The translations under genes and the position numbers were made by a program. A stretch of DNA of 34,847 nt from Candidatus Thorarchaeota archaeon (GTDB lineage Archaea; Asgardarchaeota; Thorarchaeia; Thorarchaeales; Thorarchaeaceae): assembly GCA_018238375.1 (NCBI GenBank), contig JABCTJ010000155.1:1-34847 (forward strand), given 5' to 3'. Below, in pieces: positions 24,714-31,690 of this stretch. The notes under the pieces were generated by a model. That model made no database searches. It was not told the origin of the DNA and saw nothing but the letters and a program-made list of their open reading frames with translations. Numbering within the stretch: position 1 is the stretch's first letter; each line of letters begins with the position of its first letter.

Positions 24714-25835
24714 TCAGAGACCTATGCCAATTGTATTCCCAATGCCTGCAAGGATAATCTTATCGCCTGACTTGGTTCTCTTTGTAATCGCAATTTTGAT
24801 TCGCTCGATGACCTCAGGCACCGAATCAAGTACTCGTTTGTCCATTACTCCAACAGCTGCGGCTTCATCTTCCTTTATCACTATTGCCTCGATACCAATT
24901 CCGTACTCGGTTGCAGCCTGTTCAATTGCATATTTCTCCGGTCCTGGGTCACCGATTGCCGCTCCAGTTCCCTCTGAAACACGACCCATCTCCTCACCCT
25001 CAAGCTTGAGAGCCGCGTCCACTGTGATTATTTGAGCTATCTTTCCCTTGTTATCCTCAACAATCTTCTTCACTGCAAAGCCGGGTTTGCCCACCGTTCC
25101 GCCCGGACCAGTTGCTCTCAAAGCATAGACGGTGCGTCCCTCAACTTCAATCGGGTAGTAGCCCACCTCTTTGCTTATCTCGTGGACATAGGTTTCAGGA
25201 GTTGCATCATATTCCCTCGCCAGCTTGGTGACGACAAGTGGACCGATACCGTCCCCAATTGGTTTTCCTTGAGCGAATGCTTCCATTGCGTCAGAGTATG
25301 CTTTTGCAAGACGTAGTAGCTCCGGCATTATCATCTGAACCTGCATTACCATGATTGTACTGCCAGTCTTCTTGCCAAGCAGGTAGAAGTGACGCACAAT
25401 CCGGAAAATTAGGCTTAGTACCTGGGTTACTTCCAGAGTGTTCTCGAGATTCATTCTTTCACTGTTACTGGCATCCGGAGTTAGATCAGTAACGAACTCT
25501 TGGAAGCGGTCTCTGCGTTGGTCAAGAAGGTGGTCTAGACGCTTCAAGATTCCTGCTGGATCCAAATCCACTGGCATGATTGTGAAATAGTCCAGCCATC
25601 GGTCAATTTCCTTGGCAACTTCTTCCTCATCTGTGCCATGCTCTTTGAATGCGTCAATGGCAGATTGCCTAGACTCAATTGCCATGCGCTTTAGCTCTAT
25701 CAGACCAGCTTCAATCTGCTTGAGCCATTGCCACATCTGTATCTTCTGTCCATAAAGGCTCATAGTAATGATGAAGGCAAAGAATACGAGGTTGAGTATC
25801 CAACTATAATCGCCTTCCGGCAGACTGATTTGCAT
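24714..25835 (-). CDS. DUF1512-family archaeal protein
   Basis: 373 aa. One N-terminal transmembrane segment (about residues 12-30) precedes a long helical region (about 38-180, probably coiled) and a Gly-rich alpha/beta C-terminal part (GPGGTVGKPGFAVKKIVEDNKGKIAQIITVDAALKLEGEE). This matches an archaeal family I associate with DUF1512. Its function is unknown. It is membrane-anchored by one helix and paired with the zinc-ribbon membrane protein downstream. No catalytic motif is obvious to me. Confidence 0.8.
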   Translation of the reverse strand: MQISLPEGDYSWILNLVFFAFIITMSLYGQKIQMWQWLKQIEAGLIELKRMAIESRQSAIDAFKEHGTDEEEVAKEIDRWLDYFTIMPVDLDPAGILKRLDHLLDQRRDRFQEFVTDLTPDASNSERMNLENTLEVTQVLSLIFRIVRHFYLLGKKTGSTIMVMQVQMIMPELLRLAKAYSDAMEAFAQGKPIGDGIGPLVVTKLAREYDATPETYVHEISKEVGYYPIEVEGRTVYALRATGPGGTVGKPGFAVKKIVEDNKGKIAQIITVDAALKLEGEEMGRVSEGTGAAIGDPGPEKYAIEQAATEYGIGIEAIVIKEDEAAAVGVMDKRVLDSVPEVIERIKIAITKRTKSGDKIILAGIGNTIGIGL

Positions 25836-25853
25836 ACCCCGTCAGACCAAGAG

Positions 25854-25962
25854 TTGTCCTTTAATCCTTGTGAACGATGCAAGAAAACGGAATGTTGTGC
25901 AGGACCAGACAGATTTTTCCCTTGATGATATTGAACTCTGGATGAAGGAATTATTGAATTAA
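25854..25962 (+). pseudogene. Frameshifted fragment with a YkgJ-like cysteine motif
   Basis: From TTG 25854 the frame encodes SFNPCERCKKTECCAGPDRF and then stops at 25923. Shifting one base at the TTTTT run (25914-25918) gives SLDDIELWMKELLN and a stop at 25960. The joined peptide has the spacing CxxC...CC followed by (L)xxDIE that is typical of the N-terminal half of YkgJ-type metal-cluster proteins. It is too short for an intact member, and the remainder would run into the 5S rRNA terminator region. It is most likely a relic, or a sequencing error in a very short gene. Confidence 0.3.
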
Positions 25963-25980
25963 TCCGAAAAGGGAAAAATG
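25963..25980 (-). terminator. T-rich terminator of 5S rRNA
   Basis: Immediately after the 3' end of the 5S RNA, the minus strand reads CATTTTTCCCTTTTC. Two T tracts (5 and 4 residues) match the poly-T signal that ends archaeal transcription. No strong hairpin is needed or seen beyond the RNA's own terminal helix. Confidence 0.6.
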
Positions 25981-26096
25981 TGCCAGCTCAAGGGCTTGTC
26001 ACGGGCTCGCGCACCGCACATTTCCCTTGACGGACATCGGGCTTAACTTCTGAGATCGGAACGAGATCAGGTGAACCCCGACGCCTTTGGCCGGCA
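25981..26096 (-). rRNA. rrf: 5S ribosomal RNA
   Basis: On the minus strand the 116 nt sequence begins TGCCGGC and ends GCTGGCA, which pair to form the terminal helix I (6 Watson-Crick pairs and one G-T). It contains the characteristic core CTCGTTCCGATCTCAGAAGT followed by TAAGCCC, and GTGCGCGAGCCC of the second arm. The gene is not linked to 16S or 23S in this window and has its own promoter, consistent with an unlinked 5S gene. The exact ends may vary by a base or two. Confidence 0.95.
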
Positions 26097-26117
26097 TCAC
26101 TATCATTTCACCAGTAT

Positions 26118-26130
26118 TTCGTTTTAAAGG
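26118..26130 (-). promoter_or_regulatory. TATA promoter of the 5S rRNA gene
   Basis: On the minus strand, CCTTTAAAAC is centred at about 26125, some 27 nt upstream of the predicted 5' end of the 5S RNA (26096-26098). This is the standard archaeal TATA spacing and supports independent transcription of the 5S gene. Confidence 0.65.
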
Positions 26131-26248
26131 TTACTCTGGAACCAAGATTCAATCATTAGCCAATCCACCATTTCTCTGCTTCGATGCCACTACGAACAAG
26201 CCCAGCCTGTACTCTCTTTGCATCTTCCGGGATACTTCTCAACCAATC

Positions 26249-26258
26249 TTTTAATATT
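26249..26258 (+). promoter_or_regulatory. Putative TATA box for the small membrane protein gene
   Basis: The plus strand reads CTTTTAATATT around 26248-26258, which would start transcription near 26280, inside or at the base of the adjacent hairpin. The same A/T run could act on the other strand, so assignment is tentative. Confidence 0.35.
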
Positions 26259-26272
26259 CCCCCCTTCTTCAC

Positions 26273-26300
26273 ATCGTTTGGTGGGAAGCCGCCAAACGAT
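26273..26300 (+). promoter_or_regulatory. Strong 12 bp hairpin upstream of a membrane protein gene
   Basis: ATCGTTTGGTGG and CCGCCAAACGAT form a 12-pair stem (one G-T pair) around a GAAG loop. It lies just downstream of the AT-rich box and 18 nt before the candidate GTG start at 26319. There is no T tract after it on plus, so it is not an obvious terminator. It could be an operator palindrome or a structured leader. On the minus strand it lies directly before a GTG (26272) that opens a 37-codon frame. Confidence 0.55.
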
Positions 26301-26318
26301 CCGGGGGCGCGACCTGAA

Positions 26319-26765
26319 GTGACAGCTCGAGAAGACACAACAAGACCGTTCGGGATTCTTGTCCTTTGGCTACTCAGTTTTATCCGCATTGCTTGCCTCT
26401 TTGCCCTTATGATTGCAGCCCACCTTGCTTTCTTGGAATGTATCAAAGGTCCCGGTCCCCCGCCGTCCTGTCCCTACTATACGCATTACCTTGCAGCAGT
26501 TGGTTTCTTCGACATTGCAGTCCTCGCCTTGCTGCGCAGACCGGGTCACCGCAGGTTGTTACTTGCGTCTGCCTTTGACGTCTTTCTGTGTGCTATTGGA
26601 ACATTGGTTGTAGTGGGAGGTCTATGGCACTTCTCATCTCTGCTGCATTTCTACGCCAGTGCTATATGGTTGATATCCATAGCGCATGCCGCGATGTTCC
26701 ATGTTCCAGTGGTACGAGAGTACTACAGAACGCGAACTGATCTCACATTGGCAAACCAGAAATGA
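26319..26765 (+). CDS. Small multi-pass membrane protein of unknown function
   Basis: About 148 aa from GTG 26319. Four hydrophobic stretches are visible: ILVLWLLSFIRIACLFALMI, a YLAAVGFFDIAVLALL helix, LLLASAFDVFLCAIGTLVVVGG, and FYASAIWLISIAHAAMF. A short charged tail follows. I do not recognise a family. The frame extends upstream to 26184, but that part reads through the promoter-like box and hairpin and is proline/serine-rich, so it is unlikely to be translated. A minus-strand frame (26156-26446) overlaps its 5' part and is judged less likely. It stands alone between 5S rRNA and tRNA-Trp. Confidence 0.55.
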   Translation: MTAREDTTRPFGILVLWLLSFIRIACLFALMIAAHLAFLECIKGPGPPPSCPYYTHYLAAVGFFDIAVLALLRRPGHRRLLLASAFDVFLCAIGTLVVVGGLWHFSSLLHFYASAIWLISIAHAAMFHVPVVREYYRTRTDLTLANQK

Positions 26766-27142
26766 CCGGACAGCTTGAGGCCTAGATAAATATAGGTGGA
26801 AAGAAACGCATCTCTGAGTCTAGAAGAGATACTTCAAGTGCCCTCGTGGTCGGGAGAACACCTCAGCAGCAACTCTGGATACTGCACGAACCACGCTTTT
26901 GATCTGTACACTTTGGGCACTATCAGGAAACAATGCCTAGAAAAGACTCAGAACTAGGGGGCAATACTGGCTCTAGGTTTGGTGGTTTTAATGAGGAGTG
27001 ATCGTCCAGTGTATTTCTCATGCTCGAAACCGTCTTGGCACTTGCTTCGAACTTGTGGGCACTCCTCATCCTCATATCTATCTTAAACAAGGACTCATAC
27101 GATGAGTCGCTTGTCGATAAGCTTTGCAGCACGCCTGTAAAG
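26766..27142 (+). other. Intergenic region without a supported gene
   Basis: About 380 bp between the membrane protein and the tRNA-Trp promoter. It contains short inverted repeats (26781-26796, CCTA/TAGG; 26810-26830, ATCTCT/AGAGAT), a perfect 7 bp hairpin at 27092-27108, and a stretch (about 27079-27117) that resembles part of the downstream tRNA-Trp. Short frames on both strands show no family resemblance. Confidence 0.4.
27079..27117 (+). repeat. Degenerate partial copy of the tRNA-Trp intron and 3' anticodon stem
   Basis: Aligned to 27264-27307 (second intron plus anticodon stem and variable loop), this stretch shares ATCTTA, AAAC, AAGG, TCATA, GAGTC and GTCGAT in order, with a few mismatches and short gaps. 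The best part is about 29 matches over roughly 35 aligned positions. The flanks do not align as a tRNA, so only a fragment was copied or kept. Within it, GACTCAT-ACG-ATGAGTC (27092-27108) is a perfect hairpin. Confidence 0.5.
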
Positions 27143-27158
27143 GCGAAAGCTTCTTATC
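27143..27158 (+). promoter_or_regulatory. Putative BRE/TATA of the tRNA-Trp gene
   Basis: GCGAAAGCTTCTTATC combines a purine-rich BRE-like GCGAAAG with a TATA-like CTTCTTAT. It would start transcription about 10-15 nt before the tRNA 5' end at 27195, leaving a short leader for RNase P to remove. Confidence 0.45.
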
Positions 27159-27211
27159 CGCCCACAAGTTTGCTCGCACACCCATTGCGGCATTGGGGAC
27201 GTGGCCTAGTC

Positions 27212-27242
27212 AACGATATGGCGTGTCCATATGCGTCTAGAA
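27212..27242 (+). other. tRNA-Trp intron 1 (31 nt, in the D-loop)
   Basis: The flanking exon and intron form a bulge-helix-bulge. The exon CTAG (27206-27209) pairs with the intron CTAG (27237-27240). The 5' bulge is TCA (cut TC^A) and the 3' bulge is AAC (cut AA^C). Inside, an ATATGG/CCATAT hairpin closes the intron. The outer helix on the 3' side is weak (one pair), so it is a relaxed motif. Removal restores a canonical D-loop. This is a non-canonical intron position, between about nucleotides 17 and 18. Confidence 0.8.
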
Positions 27243-27263
27243 CGGTATGGCGACGGGCTCCAG

Positions 27264-27297
27264 ATCTTATGAAACTAAGGGGTCATAACGAAGAGTC
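27264..27297 (+). other. tRNA-Trp intron 2 (34 nt, canonical 37/38 site)
   Basis: Located after G37. The anticodon stem GACGGG/CTCGTC forms the outer helix. CTCC (27258-27261) faces AGAG (27292-27295) as the central helix, with three pairs and one C-A mismatch. AGA and TCA form the two 3-nt bulges, and TTATGA/TCATAA is the internal stem. This is the usual archaeal intron site. It is far shorter than the box C/D-RNA-bearing introns known in euryarchaeal tRNA-Trp, and I see no box C/D motif in it. Confidence 0.82.
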
Positions 27298-27408
27298 ACT
27301 CGTCGATCCCGAGTTCGAATCTCGGCGTCCCCACCATCTCCTAACCTTTCGCCAACAATAGCTGTGCAGACAGATTTGATAATAAGCGGGAGTTATTCTT
27401 GAATTGTT

Positions 27409-28095
27409 ATGAGTCCCAGCGATAGTGAACTTCGCGGCGTTGCCGGGATTGATGAGGCCGGCCGCGGTCCATTAATCGGCCCTCTTGTTGTTTGTGGAAC
27501 ACTTTTCGAGCAAGAAACGATTCATGATTTGAATGGTTTGAGAGTGAAGGACTCCAAGATGTTGACTCCAAGGCGCCGAACGCAGCTATTGGAACCAATC
27601 AAAAGACTAGCCAGCAAGATTGAATTGCGGTCCATATCGGCGTCTGAAATCGACAGACTGAGAGAGCAAAAAGTGAATCTGAATGAGATTGAAATCCGTG
27701 CGTTTGTTTCCATAGCCCAAGCTCTGAAACCCTCCTTGCTATATTTGGATGCCGTAGATGTAAAGGCGCAAAGATTCGGAACAGCGGTTTCCGAGCGAAG
27801 CGGTCTGTCGACATTGGGGTGCAAAGTCGTGTCAGAACACAAAGCCGACTCGAAGTACCCTGTTGTTTCTGCAGCTTCTATTGTGGCCAAGGTAGAGCGC
27901 GATAAAGCCATCAAGCTTCTTCATGAGGAGTTTGGGGATTTCGGCTCTGGTTATCCGTCAGATCCAAAGACTATCGAGTTCGTCCGGGGTTTCCTATCCG
28001 ATACAGGGGAACTACCAAGCATAGTCCGGCATAGTTGGGAATCAGTCAACAGAATACGAGATGAATTAAGAGCCAAGCAGTTGAAACTTGGCTAA
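27409..28095 (+). CDS. rnhB: Ribonuclease HII
   Basis: Cleaves RNA in RNA-DNA hybrids and removes misincorporated ribonucleotides. The 228 aa protein is typical archaeal length. The four catalytic acidic residues are visible as D15 and E16 (GIDEAGRGPLIGPLV), D114 (LLYLDAVD) and D147 (HKADSKYPVVSAASIVAKVERD). The C-terminal GSGYPSDPKT motif is also typical. TAATAAG lies about 25-32 nt upstream of the ATG, so the mRNA may be leaderless. It is convergent with the HTH gene, 7 nt away. Confidence 0.96.
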   Translation: MSPSDSELRGVAGIDEAGRGPLIGPLVVCGTLFEQETIHDLNGLRVKDSKMLTPRRRTQLLEPIKRLASKIELRSISASEIDRLREQKVNLNEIEIRAFVSIAQALKPSLLYLDAVDVKAQRFGTAVSERSGLSTLGCKVVSEHKADSKYPVVSAASIVAKVERDKAIKLLHEEFGDFGSGYPSDPKTIEFVRGFLSDTGELPSIVRHSWESVNRIRDELRAKQLKLG

Positions 28096-28102
28096 CCTCA
28101 GT

Positions 28103-29065
28103 CTATGCGCTTGATCTCTCATCTAGTATCTTCTTGAGATCTCGTGGCTTTTCAATGTCATCTAGTTCATGTTGTCTAATCACTGGCAAATCCGACACGC
28201 TCTCCTGTGCGCGGCCTTCTTCCACAATGATGAGTGCATCAGACTCCGTGATGCTGGAAACGCTCTTCAGAATCCCAACGCGTTTCTGCAATCCCCCGCT
28301 CTTCAGTGAGCCGACTCCGGATATCAGGGGAGGACCTTTCTCCTTTGCTGCCACGTTGAACGGAGCGCGATCAGTCCAAAGCACCTTCATACCTAATCGG
28401 TCAAAGAATTCATTCACCTTTATCTCAAGATTCGGTATTTGCATTGGCTTTTCTAGCTCGGTGAGATGCTCTCGTGTCCAGGGCTCATTAAAGACATCGA
28501 TGGGTATCACAAGATCAGTTTCAAGCACTTTTTCCAAACGATCAGCAATGTTGGTGCTAATATCCATCTCATCCTTCTCATATGCCAAGATAGCTCGGGT
28601 TGAAACTTCAACACATTCAGCTAGTTCCTCTTTGGTCATCTTCTGGGAGAGCCGCACCTCTCGTAGCTTTGCACCATCGATTGCCACAAATCGTCCACCC
28701 CGTTGGATGAACTCGCGAGGCATCTTCCTTTCTGCGATTATGCCATGTAGACTAGTCGGTGCGATGGTGGAAACACCATATCTCTTGTACACAACGCCAG
28801 AGCTGAGCGCGGATCTCCGAGTTCTTAATCCTATTATGATCGGAGTAGCGTTGAAGAAATGAGCAACAAGCTGAAGTGCAATTGCGTCCTCACTGGTCAA
28901 GGAGTCGATATTAGCAAGGACCTTTACAAGTATGAGTTGGTCTTCCCTCCGCGCTACCAAGTCGAAACAACTCGGACGCACATCACACTGTGATGACGGA
29001 CTAAACCCAGCCTCCTCTAACTGAGTAGTCACATCGCGAATGAGCTTGGTTCTAGCCTTGGTCAA
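28103..29065 (-). CDS. Archaeal HTH transcriptional regulator, COG1395-like
   Basis: 320 aa. The N-terminal alpha/beta part (about 1-125) resembles a nuclease-like fold (DLVARREDQLILVKVLANIDSL) without a clear full catalytic set. A Cro/C1-type helix-turn-helix follows at about 148-200 (KLREVRLSQKMTKEELAECVEVSTRAILAYEKDE). The C-terminal domain (about 220-320) is of unknown function. The arrangement matches a conserved archaeal family annotated as putative HTH-type regulators, whose targets are unknown. It is followed on minus by no close partner; the UPF0216 gene lies upstream with a 76 bp gap. Confidence 0.85.
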   Translation of the reverse strand: MTKARTKLIRDVTTQLEEAGFSPSSQCDVRPSCFDLVARREDQLILVKVLANIDSLTSEDAIALQLVAHFFNATPIIIGLRTRRSALSSGVVYKRYGVSTIAPTSLHGIIAERKMPREFIQRGGRFVAIDGAKLREVRLSQKMTKEELAECVEVSTRAILAYEKDEMDISTNIADRLEKVLETDLVIPIDVFNEPWTREHLTELEKPMQIPNLEIKVNEFFDRLGMKVLWTDRAPFNVAAKEKGPPLISGVGSLKSGGLQKRVGILKSVSSITESDALIIVEEGRAQESVSDLPVIRQHELDDIEKPRDLKKILDERSSA

Positions 29066-29141
29066 AGCAAACGTCTCTCATTCAACTTACGAATGTAACC
29101 TTTTCAGGATTCCTGCTTGCACATGCAAAGGCATGAATCGC

Positions 29142-29603
29142 TCACTCTGGCTTTTCACGACTCGTTTCAACAGCCATTGTGAATCCTATGCAAGTGGTGG
29201 ATGGCAATTCACGACGTAGTACCTGCACATGAGGTCTTGCCAGCTGATCATTCATTTTCCATTCTGGGAGTTTATCCCATTCTAGGTCAACATCTCCTAC
29301 GATAAGATGCTGAATAAGAAACAACTCCACTTTGTTGCCTGCCACGGTGTGTATTCCTAGTCCATAGTCGATACGTCTTAGAATCACTATTGGCAACCAT
29401 ATCTCGCCATGGAATTTCCGTGGAACTATCTCTTCGAGTTTCGCGATTTCCTCCTTGCAAAAAGCTGAGGTTTCGCCATTGCGAGTAACGTATTGGGGCG
29501 ATTCTGCAGCGATCAACGCATTGAGAGAAATTCTCTCTCTGGGCAAGTCATCATTGATAGAGGCTATGTCATGTTCCAGCAATTTGTCGATGTTCGAATC
29601 CAC
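29142..29603 (-). CDS. UPF0216-family archaeal protein
   Basis: 153 aa protein with the family pattern LPRERISLNALIAAESPQYVTRNGETSAFCKEEIAKLEEIVP and WLPIVILRRIDYGLGIHTVAGNKVELFLIQHLIV. I recognise this as the uncharacterised archaeal DUF61/UPF0216 family. It is soluble, with no obvious catalytic site. It lies 13 nt downstream of fibrillarin on the same strand, so it is probably in the nop5-flpA transcript. That hints at an RNA-related role, which is inference from context only. Confidence 0.85.
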   Translation of the reverse strand: MDSNIDKLLEHDIASINDDLPRERISLNALIAAESPQYVTRNGETSAFCKEEIAKLEEIVPRKFHGEIWLPIVILRRIDYGLGIHTVAGNKVELFLIQHLIVGDVDLEWDKLPEWKMNDQLARPHVQVLRRELPSTTCIGFTMAVETSREKPE

Positions 29604-29616
29604 TTAATGCCCCCCA

Positions 29617-30309
29617 TCATCCTGTTACTCGGACAACTACCATCATGTGATCCTTCTCCAGCGGTTCAAGATCTACAGTTTCCACAATCTCAAGATCGTA
29701 GTTGTTGAGAGTGGATATCTCCCTTTTGTAAACTGTCCTAACATCAGCTGTTGAATCAATGCTGCGCGCCTCGATAGCAATCATACCCCATGCCCCGTCT
29801 GAGCAGAATGTACTAAGATTCTCAAAGAGAATTCTCGCTTGATCCGTTTGAGCGACATCTTGGTAGACGACATCAATAGGGCCTGCCACTATAGGAGAAT
29901 ATCTGGTTGGGTGTCTGGCATCGCTAACGATCGGGAACACGTTGGTCCTAGTTTCGCTTAGCTGAAGCAATTTTCTTGCAACTCGTGGTGAGAATTCCAC
30001 AGCGTAGATAATGCCACTCGGGCCTACAATATCAGACACATGACTCACTGTGGTTCCCGAGGCAGCTCCCAGGTAGAGCACTCTGGAACCTGGTTGTATT
30101 GGCATCTCCTTTAGACCTTTCAGAATGGATGCTGCCAACTTTGATCGTCTTGGCATCCAGAGTCGAAATTCGCCATCTTCTGCTTTAATCAGCTTCTCTC
30201 CATAAACACTTTCACCCGGAACCAATGAGAGAGTAGCGAGCGATGACCTCTCTCCAGTTTTGATTGTGAAGACCCCAGGTAGCCGGTGCTTCTCAACCTT
30301 CGTTATCAC
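29617..30309 (-). CDS. flpA: Fibrillarin-like rRNA/tRNA 2'-O-methyltransferase
   Basis: Catalytic subunit of box C/D ribonucleoproteins. The 230 aa protein is typical of archaea, which lack the eukaryotic GAR domain. The SAM-binding motif is LYLGAASGTTVSHVSDI (78-94), with E105 in YAVEFSP binding SAM ribose and D151 in VYQDVAQ. It starts at the base next to the Nop5 stop, so the two genes are translationally coupled and their products form the well-known Nop5-fibrillarin complex. Confidence 0.97.
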   Translation of the reverse strand: MITKVEKHRLPGVFTIKTGERSSLATLSLVPGESVYGEKLIKAEDGEFRLWMPRRSKLAASILKGLKEMPIQPGSRVLYLGAASGTTVSHVSDIVGPSGIIYAVEFSPRVARKLLQLSETRTNVFPIVSDARHPTRYSPIVAGPIDVVYQDVAQTDQARILFENLSTFCSDGAWGMIAIEARSIDSTADVRTVYKREISTLNNYDLEIVETVDLEPLEKDHMMVVVRVTG

Positions 30310-31563
30310 CTAGTTTCCCCACTTTCTTCTCTTTCCGGGTCTGTAATCCCTTCTTCCTCGTTTCTTCTGTGGGCGTCTATCAGGTTTCTTAGGTGGCTTG
30401 GGTGGAGGTGCATCCGGATACAATCGTTGAATCTCTTCAACTCTTTTGTTGAATCGAGCCCTAAGGTCTTCACCAACATCTCTCTCAGAATATGCATCAA
30501 TGCGTGCTGCAATGGATAGCTTACCTGCCAGTGCTCTAGCAATCTTTCCTCTCTGCCAGTATGGTGCAGTATGTATATCTGCCACCTGGAAAATTACGCC
30601 ATGTTTCGGGGGACTAGCCCCGGTTTTCAGACTTCGGAAGAGTGCCTTCTCGGCGCCAAAAATTTGTACGGCACTCGATGGTTTGCGTGCTAACTCCATG
30701 AGAGAGCCTGCAAGACTGATGAGTCGAGCTCCAACAAGAGGGCCGACGAGTGCAGTGACATTCGGTGCAAGAGTGTCCATGAGATCCGATAAATACTCCT
30801 CCAGTTCATGCCTCATTTCATGGAGGTTTACAATTCTCTCTGCCAATTTCCGGAGGATAACAATGTCTGTATCCCGAAACTCAGCGCCAGTGTCCCTATC
30901 CAAACTCTCCATAATCGACTTGATCAACGAGTCCGATAGACCTAAGGCGGCAAGAGCCCCCTCATTGATTTGTGATTTTCCACCACAATCTTTCACAATT
31001 TGGACGAACTGCTTGCTATCTTCAACCAACCTGCTGAGCGACGGATGATGGAGTGAGTATATTTCCCGAAGCCGCATTGTGAGTACATTGATTGACTTGT
31101 CAATCTCGCCAATGGTGTCCACCGCATGTTTCACGAGAATATCCTTCTCTTCGCTGGCCTCAACCACTGCGGCTTTTGCTACGATCAGTGCCACATCTCG
31201 TCTGAAAGAAGAAACTTCTTCTGCGGAGCCGACCTTTCCACTCTCAACAAGGTACGTATCCTCACCGTTTCTGAATCCAGTCACTACATCAGGCTTCTTG
31301 TCAACTCTCACCGGAATCTTCGTTGCTTGTGAAAGCGATCGTGCTAGCGTTAATCCATCAACAAGAATCTCGTCAATTTTGAGTTTTTCCAAACTCTTCA
31401 AGACTGCTTTCAAAGAATCTGATGAGCTTCCATCATTGACTGCCATGATGTTCGAGGAGGCGAGCTTAGCGTCGGGGTAAGCAATCTGTTCAATAACGAC
31501 TTTGCTCTCTGAGTCTAGCACGAAGATCCCGAACGATGTGAGAGTGAGATAGACTGTCACCAT
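30310..31563 (-). CDS. nop5: Nop5/Nop56/Nop58-type box C/D RNP scaffold protein
   Basis: 417 aa. The N-terminal fibrillarin-binding domain is followed by a coiled coil (about 150-250) and the Nop domain with its GPLVGARLISLAGSLMELARKPSSAVQIFGAEKALFRSL and KHGVIFQ signatures, which bind L7Ae-RNA. The C-terminus (about 370-417) is a strongly basic tail (PPKPPKKPDRRPQKKRGRR), like the lysine-rich tails of eukaryotic Nop56/58. It is upstream of and coupled to fibrillarin. Confidence 0.96.
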   Translation of the reverse strand: MVTVYLTLTSFGIFVLDSESKVVIEQIAYPDAKLASSNIMAVNDGSSSDSLKAVLKSLEKLKIDEILVDGLTLARSLSQATKIPVRVDKKPDVVTGFRNGEDTYLVESGKVGSAEEVSSFRRDVALIVAKAAVVEASEEKDILVKHAVDTIGEIDKSINVLTMRLREIYSLHHPSLSRLVEDSKQFVQIVKDCGGKSQINEGALAALGLSDSLIKSIMESLDRDTGAEFRDTDIVILRKLAERIVNLHEMRHELEEYLSDLMDTLAPNVTALVGPLVGARLISLAGSLMELARKPSSAVQIFGAEKALFRSLKTGASPPKHGVIFQVADIHTAPYWQRGKIARALAGKLSIAARIDAYSERDVGEDLRARFNKRVEEIQRLYPDAPPPKPPKKPDRRPQKKRGRRDYRPGKRRKWGN

Positions 31564-31690
31564 TAATCATCTCTAAGGATGACTCTCCATGCAATACTCG
31601 GATAAGTGTGACGCTGCATCAGCGGAGCTCCTGAATGTCTGCCATTGAGCTTATTACACAACATAGAGCATTATTCTGACAGGTGACCGC

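Larger units (their letters stand above)
27195..27336 (+). tRNA. tRNA-Trp (CCA anticodon) with two introns and an encoded CCA end
   Basis: Acceptor GGGGACG (27195-27201) pairs with CGTCCCC (27326-27332), followed by A73 and an encoded CCA (27334-27336). Position 8 is T. The spliced D-arm reads GCCTAGTCCGGTATGGC, with A14, G18-G19 and A21 in place. The anticodon stem is ACGGG/CTCGT and its loop is C-T-CCA-G-A, so the anticodon CCA (27260-27262) specifies tryptophan. The variable loop is CGATC, with C48 able to pair G15. The T-arm is CCGAG-TTCGAAT-CTCGG. This perfect fold appears only if 27212-27242 (D-loop) and 27264-27297 (after position 37) are removed. Confidence 0.93.

Noticed and set aside
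26184-26318. N-terminal extension of the small membrane protein
   Set aside because: It would translate the promoter-like box and hairpin into a Pro/Ser-rich, non-membrane stretch; GTG 26319 is preferred.
26923-27132. Minus-strand 69-codon frame upstream of tRNA-Trp
   Set aside because: Serine-rich, with no recognisable pattern, no good ribosome-binding site and no supporting neighbour.
27020-27361. Plus-strand frame of 113 codons with one hydrophobic segment
   Set aside because: It reads straight through the tRNA-Trp gene and its promoter, and the second half is merely the tRNA translated.
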